Assembly (NCBI GenBank): GCA_040390855.1
Contig: JAZJXO010000030.1
Coordinates: 1 to 54,727 of the forward strand
Reading direction: 5' to 3'
Source: Parvibaculum sp040390855
GTDB lineage: Bacteria; Pseudomonadota; Alphaproteobacteria; Parvibaculales; Parvibaculaceae
DNA length: 54,727 bases
Shown: one piece after another, positions 17,921-24,386 of the stretch
How the letters are laid out: the number at the start of each line of letters is the position of its first letter
Numbering within the stretch: position 1 is the first letter of the stretch
Notes under the pieces: model-generated
What the model saw: only the letters and a program-made list of their open reading frames with translations
What the model was told of the DNA's origin: nothing
Database searches by the model: none
Program-made: the position numbers and the translations under genes

Positions 17921-18925
17921 TTATTTGACGGTGGGAACAGTGGTCGTCACGCTGGACGACGGCGCCGGACGACGGGCACCAGCGGACGGGCCGACTGAAC
18001 CACCACCACCACCACCGCCAAAGGCCTCACGCGCGAGTTCCGTGATACCGCCCAGCGCGCCGATCACGCTTGAGGCTTCAAGCGGCATCAGCACAAGTTT
18101 CTGATTGGGGGCCTGCGCTATGTCGCGCAGCGCCTCGACATATTTCGTGGCCACGAAATAATTGAGCGCCTGCACATTGCCGCCCGCAATCGCGTCGGAG
18201 ACAACCTGCGTTGCCTTTGCTTCGGCTTCGGCCTGACGTTCGCGCGCTTCGGCGTCACGGTAAGCGGCCTCGCGGCGGCCTTCAGCTTCAAGGATCGCCG
18301 CCTGCTTCTTGCCCTCAGCGGCCAGAATGGCTGCCTGACGCAACCCTTCCGCCTCAAGAATATTTGCCCGCTTCTCGCGTTCGGCTTTCATCTGCCGTGC
18401 CATGCTGTCCACGATGTCGCGCGGCGGAGCGATGTCTTTGATTTCGATACGCGTGACCTTGAGACCCCAGGGGTGGGTCGCCTCGTCAACCACAGTGAGA
18501 AGCCGCGCATTGATACTGTCACGTTGCGAAAGCAGTTCGTCAAGATCCATGCCGCCCATGACGGTACGCACATTAGTCATCACGAGATTGAGCACGGCGA
18601 TTTGCAGATTGCCGACTTCATACGTGGCCTTGGCGGCATCCAGCACCTGATAGAAAATAACGCCGTCGACCGTCACCATGGCATTGTCGCGCGTGATGAC
18701 TTCCTGTGAGGGGAAATCAAGCACGGTTTCCATGATGGAAACTTTCGCACCGACCCGGTCAATGAAGGGCGTGATGATGCCGAGACCCGGCGTCAGCGAA
18801 TGGGTGTAGCGACCGAAGCGCTCGACGGTATAGACATAGCCTTGCGGTACGACCTTGATCGACTTGAGCAGAAAGATGACCGCCAGAAACAGGAACAACA
18901 GAACCAGAATTGAACCACTGGCCAT
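17921..18925 (-). CDS. SPFH-domain stomatin/QmcA-like protein
   Basis: A 334-residue membrane protein. A single N-terminal hydrophobic helix (residues 4-24) leads into KVVPQGYVYTVERFGRYTHSLTPGL, the start of the SPFH domain (to about residue 200). A long coiled-coil region rich in Ala/Glu/Arg follows (ILEAEGLRQAAILAAEGKK type repeats, about 205-260), then a Gly-rich, low-complexity C-terminus. Start: the GGAGG before ATG 18925 is at nine-base spacing, whereas for the in-frame ATG at 18934 it would touch the codon, so 18925 is preferred. It is followed by nfeD, the standard pairing. These proteins form large membrane-associated cages in E. coli (QmcA/HflKC relatives). Confidence 0.9.
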   Translation of the reverse strand: MASGSILVLLFLFLAVIFLLKSIKVVPQGYVYTVERFGRYTHSLTPGLGIITPFIDRVGAKVSIMETVLDFPSQEVITRDNAMVTVDGVIFYQVLDAAKATYEVGNLQIAVLNLVMTNVRTVMGGMDLDELLSQRDSINARLLTVVDEATHPWGLKVTRIEIKDIAPPRDIVDSMARQMKAEREKRANILEAEGLRQAAILAAEGKKQAAILEAEGRREAAYRDAEARERQAEAEAKATQVVSDAIAGGNVQALNYFVATKYVEALRDIAQAPNQKLVLMPLEASSVIGALGGITELAREAFGGGGGGGSVGPSAGARRPAPSSSVTTTVPTVK

Positions 18926-19066
18926 CAGCTTCATCCTCCAAATGTCGGGCGCGTCCGCGCCGCATAAAATCCCCGTCAAACCCTAGACCAAAACGACACG
19001 CGCGTCTTACTGGAAAGCCCAGCTACCTCCTATATAGTGAGCCGCCGAACGCCTGAGGAGCACCTG

Positions 19067-19666
19067 ATGCAATTGTTTTCATCCCCCACCTCCCCCTTCG
19101 TGCGCAAAGTGCGCGTGCTGATCCGCGAGAAGGGGGCAACAGATAAAGTGCGTGAAACTGTTGTCGCAGCGCTCAACGACCCCGCCGAACTTCACGCTGC
19201 CAATCCTTTAGGTCAGGTCCCCGCCCTCGCGCTGGACGACGGCACGCAGATTTTCAACAGCCCCGTCATCTGCCAGTTTCTCGACGAGGAACTCGGCGGA
19301 CCGAAACTGCTGCCCCCGTCGGGCATTGCCCATTGGGCCGACATGCGATTGCAGACGATAGGTGACGGCATTTCGGAAGCCGCCGTTTCACTGTCATTCG
19401 AACGCGCGCGTCCCGAAGAGCAGCGCTCGCCCGTCTGGACAGGCCGCTGGCAACGCGTTGTCTCGCGCTCGCTCGATGCACTGGAAGCCGAAACGGGCAA
19501 GCTCGACGGCAACCTCACACTCGGCCGCATCGCGATTGTCTGCGCACTCGGCTATCTCGATTTCCGCCATGACAATCTCGGCTGGCGCGAAGGACACCCG
19601 AAACTCGCCGCCTGGTACAAAACCATGTCAGGCCGCCCTGCCTTCAAAGAAACAGAACCGGCCTGA
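19067..19666 (+). CDS. Glutathione S-transferase family protein
   Basis: A 199-residue GST fold: an N-terminal thioredoxin-like domain beginning SSPTSPFVRKVRVLI (residues 5-19), with the conserved NPLGQVPAL near residue 44 (cis-Pro) and the SxxI contact in NSPVICQFLDE, then an all-helical domain. The SPFVRKV form is common in beta/YfcF-like bacterial GSTs, where Ser is the catalytic residue rather than Cys or Tyr. I chose ATG 19067, with GAGGAG seven bases upstream; the frame extends to 19037 without a ribosome site. Substrate is not predictable. It is divergent from the SPFH-nfeD pair by about 140 bases. Confidence 0.88.
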   Translation: MQLFSSPTSPFVRKVRVLIREKGATDKVRETVVAALNDPAELHAANPLGQVPALALDDGTQIFNSPVICQFLDEELGGPKLLPPSGIAHWADMRLQTIGDGISEAAVSLSFERARPEEQRSPVWTGRWQRVVSRSLDALEAETGKLDGNLTLGRIAIVCALGYLDFRHDNLGWREGHPKLAAWYKTMSGRPAFKETEPA

Positions 19667-19783
19667 TCGGTCTCAATCGGAAGGGACGTCGTTTAGCGCC
19701 AGAGCTCGCCATATCCCTGAAAGCCTGTTGACGCCTTCACCTCGTTTGCAAGGGGCGGGAGACGGACGCTGGAAAACCTTTAT

Positions 19784-20047
19784 CTAGAGCCTTTTGTGCT
19801 TGCGCGCATTGTTGAGTGCGATGAGCAGAATGGGCAACGCCAGCAAAAAGGTGAGGCTGTTGGCAAGGATGATCACGGGATCTTGCCGGAAGATGCCATA
19901 GACCATCCAGCAGAAGACACCCGCCGTGAAGCCCAAATACATCAGCACCGAAATGCCCTCCGTGTCGCGCGTACGGATCGTCTTGGCCGCCTGCGGCAAA
20001 AAAGAAGCCGTGGTGAGGAAGGCGGCGAGATAACCGATATATATCAT
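19784..20047 (-). CDS. SemiSWEET-type PQ-loop transporter
   Basis: An 87-residue protein with three hydrophobic helices (about 3-20, 36-54 and 58-78). The PQ-loop signature is FLPQAAKTIRT near residue 17, and the conserved GISVLMYLGF sits before helix 2. SemiSWEETs dimerise to make a small facilitative sugar transporter. I chose ATG 20047: it forms an ATGA overlap with the upstream toxin gene (stop 20044), so translation is probably coupled. An upstream frame start at 20080 would overlap more. The unusual feature is its position as third gene of a toxin-antitoxin operon. Some PQ-loop proteins transport other solutes, so sugar is the family default rather than proven. Confidence 0.86.
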   Translation of the reverse strand: MIYIGYLAAFLTTASFLPQAAKTIRTRDTEGISVLMYLGFTAGVFCWMVYGIFRQDPVIILANSLTFLLALPILLIALNNARKHKRL

Positions 20048-20463
20048 TCTGCCCACGGATTGATGACGACGATGCCGCAATGTTCGAAATCAGCGATATT
20101 ACGCGTCGCAACAGAGGCTCCGTGCGCAGCAGCAATTGCCGCGATCTGCGCGTTAAACTCGGAGATGGGACGACCCATTCGTTTGCGACCCGCAGCAATG
20201 ACCGCATATTGCCGCGCGGCAGCCTCATCGAAAGGAAGGATTTGACCGGAAAACTCTACCGCAATCAGCATTTTTACCTTGCTCTCAAGAGGTGCTTTGC
20301 GCTTTGACGCGTCCATACACTCTGTGCCGTAGAAAACTTCCGCCAATGTGATGCTGGCAAGGAAAACATCTTCCCGGAATTGGCGCTTGATCCACGTATC
20401 AACGCGCACGTCCGGCTGATTCTTCATCAGCTCAGAAACAACATTGGTATCGAGAACAATCAT
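20044..20463 (-). CDS. FitB/VapC-like PIN-domain toxin
   Basis: A 139-residue PIN endoribonuclease. It starts with the FitB-like MIVLDTNVVSEL (Asp5 is the first metal ligand). Further acidic residues come at FYGTE (near 48) and FDEAAA (near 78), and a final Asp sits in TRNIADFEHCG near 124, followed by VINPW. Together these match the PIN acidic quartet. VapC-type toxins cleave tRNA or rRNA when the antitoxin is lost; FitB members can act more as trafficking or growth regulators. The start ATG at 20463 overlaps the antitoxin stop in an ATGA. The target RNA cannot be read from sequence. Confidence 0.93.
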   Translation of the reverse strand: MIVLDTNVVSELMKNQPDVRVDTWIKRQFREDVFLASITLAEVFYGTECMDASKRKAPLESKVKMLIAVEFSGQILPFDEAAARQYAVIAAGRKRMGRPISEFNAQIAAIAAAHGASVATRNIADFEHCGIVVINPWAE

Positions 20464-20708
20464 TCGAAGGTCAGCGGTTCGCGCATGGGGCCGCGCAGCG
20501 GAAACTCAAGCTCGAAGCCATTTTCAGGCCCGAAAAGCCGCCGGAATACATCAGAGAGATTTTCTCGCTTGCCCGCCGTCTCACCTGCGAGCCCCGACTT
20601 CAAAATCTCCCGCGCCTCTTCTTCCATAGAATGCCCGCGTTCCGCCGCCCGCACACGCAGGCGCGCCTTCAGCTTGTCATCAAGATTACGGATCGTCAGC
20701 GTGGCCAT
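20460..20708 (-). CDS. FitA/VapB-like ribbon-helix-helix antitoxin
   Basis: An 82-residue protein beginning MATLTIRNLDDKLKARLR, the ribbon-helix-helix of FitA-like antitoxins. The ERGHSMEEEAREIL helix follows, and then a tail (residues 45-82) that presumably wraps around the PIN toxin. I chose ATG 20708; the longer frame from 20789 would run through the operator palindromes and adds non-conserved residues. The stop overlaps the toxin start by four bases. RHH antitoxins with their toxins usually repress their own promoter. Two matching palindromes lie directly upstream, the nearer one 28 bases from the start codon. Confidence 0.92.
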   Translation of the reverse strand: MATLTIRNLDDKLKARLRVRAAERGHSMEEEAREILKSGLAGETAGKRENLSDVFRRLFGPENGFELEFPLRGPMREPLTFE

Positions 20709-20735
20709 CGTCAAATCACCTGTTGTTGCCCGTAA

Positions 20736-20752
20736 TGATAGCATTGCTATCA
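20736..20752. promoter_or_regulatory. Operator palindrome 1 upstream of fitA-like gene
   Basis: TGATAGC, ATT, GCTATCA: a perfect 7-bp inverted repeat. It fits the same 17-base pattern TGAYAGCATTRCTRTCA as the second palindrome, with the substitutions paired so that symmetry is kept. That points to selection for DNA binding, most likely by the FitA-FitB complex. Confidence 0.75.
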
Positions 20753-20760
20753 ACGATGTC

Positions 20761-20781
20761 AATGACAGCATTACTGTCATT
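20761..20781. promoter_or_regulatory. Operator palindrome 2 upstream of fitA-like gene
   Basis: AATGACAG, CATTA, CTGTCATT: a perfect 8-bp inverted repeat. Its core at 20763-20779 matches palindrome 1. Centres are 27 bases apart, close to two and a half helical turns. It lies between the end of chrA and the toxin-antitoxin operon, where the promoter should be. Confidence 0.75.
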
Positions 20782-20789
20782 GCAAGCAC

Positions 20790-21944
20790 TCAGGTCAGAA
20801 AAACGCCCGTCCCGGCGGTGACCGCCACGACGAGCCAGACAGGCACGCGGCCCCAAAGAAGCACCGCCAAAGCCGCCCCTGCCACGGCAAGATCGCCCGC
20901 GCCCTGCACCGCGCTTGAAAAGACCGGCGTGACAAAAGCCGCCGCCAGAAGGCCGACCACGGCGGCATTGATCCCCATGAGAGCCGCCCGCATGGACTGC
21001 ACCCGCGCCAGCCGCGCCCAGAAGGGCAACACGCCCGGCACGAGCAAAAAGGACGAACCGAACATGGCGACAAGGCATATCGCGGCGTGAAGAAATCCGC
21101 CGTCCGTCCCTGCAAAGCCGACAAAAGCGGCGAATGAAAACAGCGGGCCGGGCATCGCCTGCGCCGCGCCGTAACCGGCAAAGAACGTGTCGCGATCAAT
21201 CAGACCCTTGGGCACCAGTTCCGCTTCCAGAAGCGGCAGCACGACATGACCGCCGCCGAAAACCAGCGCACCCGCACGGTAGAAACTGTCTGCGAGCCGC
21301 AGCACTTCAGACCCATATGCCGCAAGAAGCGGCAGCAGCACGAGAAGAACAAAAAACGCCGCGATGAACGCCGCCCCCCGCCTGCGGCCCAGAGGCACGA
21401 CAAGCGCAGGATGGTCCGACGGCGGTGGTGGCGCGAGACATAAAAAACCGATGAGACCGCCCGCGATCAGCACCGCGATCTGGACAAGCGCAACAGGCGC
21501 GAAAAGCAGAACAGCGCAAGCGACAACAGCAATGGCAATGCGCGGCCCGTCCGGTGTCAGGCTCCGCGCCATCAGCAGAACAGCCTGCGCCACAACGGCA
21601 ACGGCCACAAGCATCAGCCCGTGCGTCACGCCATCGGGTACATGGCTTGAGGCAAACGCAAACCCGACAAGCAGCAGAACCGACGGCATGGTGAAGGCAA
21701 ACCATGCGGCAAACATGCCTGCGAGGCCGCCGCGCAAAAGCCCGATGCTCATACCGACCTGACTGCTTGCCGGACCGGGCAAAAATTGCGCCAGCGCCAC
21801 AAGCTCGCCATAGGTCGCCTCATCAATCCAGCGACGTCGCCCGACAAACTCCGTGCGGAAATAGCCCAGATGCGCAACGGGCCCACCAAACGAGGTGAGC
21901 CCGAGTTTCAGAAAAACGAGAAAGATGTCTTTCGTGACTTGCAT
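20790..21944 (-). CDS. chrA: Chromate transporter, ChrA family
   Basis: A 384-residue two-domain CHR protein. Both halves carry the repeat: FLKLGLTSFGGPVAHLGYF near residue 10 with the AQFLPGPASSQVG motif near 52, and in the second half GALVFGGGHVVLPLLE near 222 with AQAMPGPLFSFAAF near 260. About ten hydrophobic segments are visible. ChrA exports chromate across the inner membrane. The length is typical for long-chain ChrA. The gene starts six bases from the end of the upstream acyl-CoA dehydrogenase gene on the same strand, so it may share that transcript. No ChrB regulator is nearby, so metal-responsive control is not evident. Confidence 0.92.
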   Translation of the reverse strand: MQVTKDIFLVFLKLGLTSFGGPVAHLGYFRTEFVGRRRWIDEATYGELVALAQFLPGPASSQVGMSIGLLRGGLAGMFAAWFAFTMPSVLLLVGFAFASSHVPDGVTHGLMLVAVAVVAQAVLLMARSLTPDGPRIAIAVVACAVLLFAPVALVQIAVLIAGGLIGFLCLAPPPPSDHPALVVPLGRRRGAAFIAAFFVLLVLLPLLAAYGSEVLRLADSFYRAGALVFGGGHVVLPLLEAELVPKGLIDRDTFFAGYGAAQAMPGPLFSFAAFVGFAGTDGGFLHAAICLVAMFGSSFLLVPGVLPFWARLARVQSMRAALMGINAAVVGLLAAAFVTPVFSSAVQGAGDLAVAGAALAVLLWGRVPVWLVVAVTAGTGVFLT

Positions 21945-21950
21945 ATCCGG

Positions 21951-23042
21951 TCAAGCGACCCAGCCCTGCACACGCGCAGCGTCATTGCGCGCGCGTTCCG
22001 GACTACCAAGCAGTTGCCGCGCAAGACCGATGCGCTTGAACCAGTAGTGCAGGCCCAGCAAATCGGTAAAGCCCATGCCCCCATGCACTTCCGTAGCCGT
22101 GCGGGCGACAAAGCGGCCAACCTCCCCCATGAAAGACTTGGCATGAGCCGCCATCAGCGTCGCTTCCTCCGGCACATTGTCGAAAGCATGGGCCGCATAC
22201 CAGACGAGCGAGCGACCGGGCTCGATCTCGGATGCCATCTCGGAACAGAGATGTTTCACCGCCTGGAACGAACCGATGACGCGACCAAACTGCTTGCGCT
22301 CTTTGGCATAGGCGACCGCCTTGTCGATCATCATCCAGCCCGCGCCGAGCGTATCGGCGGCAAGCATGATGCGACCGGCATTGAGGATTTTTTGCATGGC
22401 GGCTTTTGCATCGCCCGATGTCAGCGCCTCGGCCTCTACATTGTCGAACTGCAATTCGCCGAGCGAGCGTGTGAGGTCAATGGACGTGAGCGCTACTTTT
22501 TTCAGACCTTTGGCATCACCCTTCACGATATGAAGACCGCCCGCCTTGTCACCGACGATAAAAATATCCGCCGCCGCAAAGTCCATCACGAACAAGGCGC
22601 TACCGGAGAGCTTGCCCGCCGACGCGGTCACGCCCGCACCGTCGCGCGCAGCCGATGCACTTTCAGCAATCGCCACCCCTGCCACAATGTCGCCGCTCGC
22701 GAGTTTGGGCAGCCATGCTTCTTTCTGCATAGGCGAACCCGCCGCCGCAATGGCGAGCGGGGCCATGACGGCACTTGCTGCAAACGGCACAGGCGCGACA
22801 AAGCGGCCAAGCTCTTCGGCGATCAACACAGCGTCGAGAAGCGTCAGCCCCATGCCGCCGAATTCCTCGTCGATGAGAAGGCCCGGCACACCGAGTTCGA
22901 CAAGCGCGAGCCAAACATCACCGGCCTTCGCCTCCTGTGCGTCCGCTGCCTTGCGCACGCGGTCGAGCGTCGAGACTTTTTCAAGAGTGCGACGCACGCT
23001 GTCCTGCATGAGACGCTGGTCTTCTGACAATCCGAATTCCAT
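21951..23042 (-). CDS. Acyl-CoA dehydrogenase, smaller subunit type (FadE-like)
   Basis: A 363-residue acyl-CoA dehydrogenase beginning MEFGLSEDQRLMQDSVRR at ATG 23042; a longer open frame to 23315 overlaps the partner gene and is not used. The N-terminal helical domain has the GGMGLTLLDAVLIAEELGR motif (about residues 62-80). The C-terminus has EVHGGMGFTDLLGLHYWFKR (about 318-337), the pattern of FadE28-type dehydrogenases. These flavoenzymes introduce a 2,3 double bond into acyl-CoAs. It lies 10 bases downstream of the second, larger dehydrogenase gene. Such unequal neighbours in actinobacterial sterol catabolism form alpha2beta2 complexes, which is inferred here. The substrate may be a branched or cyclic acyl-CoA. 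Confidence 0.88.
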   Translation of the reverse strand: MEFGLSEDQRLMQDSVRRTLEKVSTLDRVRKAADAQEAKAGDVWLALVELGVPGLLIDEEFGGMGLTLLDAVLIAEELGRFVAPVPFAASAVMAPLAIAAAGSPMQKEAWLPKLASGDIVAGVAIAESASAARDGAGVTASAGKLSGSALFVMDFAAADIFIVGDKAGGLHIVKGDAKGLKKVALTSIDLTRSLGELQFDNVEAEALTSGDAKAAMQKILNAGRIMLAADTLGAGWMMIDKAVAYAKERKQFGRVIGSFQAVKHLCSEMASEIEPGRSLVWYAAHAFDNVPEEATLMAAHAKSFMGEVGRFVARTATEVHGGMGFTDLLGLHYWFKRIGLARQLLGSPERARNDAARVQGWVA

Positions 23043-23052
23043 GATGCGCCCC

Positions 23053-24246
23053 TTATACTTTTGCCGGTTTCGGTTCGCGCGGCATATTGAGGCCACGTTC
23101 CGAAATAATATTTTTCTGAATCTGTGCCGTACCGCCGCCGATGATGAGGCCCAGATCGAACATATAGCGATGCTGCCACGAGCCGTATGCACGCACATGC
23201 GGACTGTTGCCATAGAGCACACCAAGCTCGCCCAGCGCATCAATCGCGAGTGCTGCAAGCTGATGGTTGATTTCGCAACCCTGCAACTTGACGATAAGGC
23301 GCGCGAGGCCCGCATCTTCCTTCTTTGCCGATGCCGTCAGCAACCGCAGCCCGTGAAACTGCATCGCCAGCACACGGCTTTGCAGCCGCAAGAGACGGTC
23401 GCGGAACAGCGGATTGTCGATGAGCCGTTCGCCGTCCATCGTCTCCTCGTGCATCAGATCAATAATCTCGGCGAGACGCGCACCCGCCTGATTGGGATCG
23501 CCCAGCATACCGCGTTCATGTTTCAGCGTCGCATTGGCCACAAACCAGCCCTGCCCGCGCGCGCCGACAATCTGCGTCTTGGGCACGCGCACATCCGTAA
23601 AGAAGACTTCGTTGAACTCCGCCTGCCCTGTCATGGTCACAAGCGGGCGCACTTCGATGCCCGGCGTCTTCATTGAAAAGATGAGATAGGAGATACCTTC
23701 GTGCTTGGGAGCGTTCGGCTCCGTGCGCACAAGACAGAAAATCATGTCGGCTTGTTTGGCGGTCGAGGTCCAGATTTTCTGACCGTTGATGAGGAAATCA
23801 TCACCGTCCTCATGCGCCTTGGTCTGCAGCGAGGCAAGGTCGGAGCCCGACCCCGGCTCCGAATAGCCCTGACACCAGATGATCTCGCCATGGAGCGTCG
23901 GCCTGATATATTTCTGCTTCTGCTCTTCCGTGCCCATTTCAAGGAGCGTCGGCACGAACATCGAAATGCCCTGGTTCGACATGCCCATCGGCACTTTGGC
24001 GGCAGCAAATTCTTCGGCAATGATGCGCGACTTCAGAATGTCGGGCTCCGCGCCGTAGCCGCCATATTCTTTGGGGATCGTGCGCGCTGCATAGCCATTG
24101 GCGATCAGTAGTTTTTGCCAGGCGAGCACGTTGCCGCCGGGCCGCGAGAGGCCGTAGCCGCCCGGCGCGCTTTTGCTATGCGTGTCGAGGAATGTGCGCA
24201 CTTCCTCTCTGAAGTCTTCATATTCCGGACTGTAATTGAGATCCAT
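23053..24246 (-). CDS. Acyl-CoA dehydrogenase, larger subunit type (FadE-like)
   Basis: A 397-residue acyl-CoA dehydrogenase with GYSEPGSGSDLASLQTKA (near residue 125) and KIWTSTAKQADM, the flavin-contacting middle domain. Its end has GGGTAQIQKNIISERGL where medium-chain dehydrogenases have YEGTSQIQ, so the usual late catalytic Glu is Gly. Family relatives place the base elsewhere or in the partner subunit. I chose ATG 24246, preceded by GGGGAGCAG; a longer frame begins at 24291. It is the first gene of the pair with the dehydrogenase at 21951-23042, and chrA follows. The chemistry is probably a 2,3-dehydrogenation of a bulky acyl-CoA. Confidence 0.88.
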   Translation of the reverse strand: MDLNYSPEYEDFREEVRTFLDTHSKSAPGGYGLSRPGGNVLAWQKLLIANGYAARTIPKEYGGYGAEPDILKSRIIAEEFAAAKVPMGMSNQGISMFVPTLLEMGTEEQKQKYIRPTLHGEIIWCQGYSEPGSGSDLASLQTKAHEDGDDFLINGQKIWTSTAKQADMIFCLVRTEPNAPKHEGISYLIFSMKTPGIEVRPLVTMTGQAEFNEVFFTDVRVPKTQIVGARGQGWFVANATLKHERGMLGDPNQAGARLAEIIDLMHEETMDGERLIDNPLFRDRLLRLQSRVLAMQFHGLRLLTASAKKEDAGLARLIVKLQGCEINHQLAALAIDALGELGVLYGNSPHVRAYGSWQHRYMFDLGLIIGGGTAQIQKNIISERGLNMPREPKPAKV

Positions 24247-24386
24247 TATCTGCTCCCCGGGCCTCGCGCCCTGACGCCGTGTTCGCGGCATCTTGCCATT
24301 GATTGGGAGCGAGTTTAGCGCGGAGAAACCTGTCGTCCAGCGAAAGGCGAAAGATTTGCAGGAAGGGCCGAAGACGTGGCGTCAAA

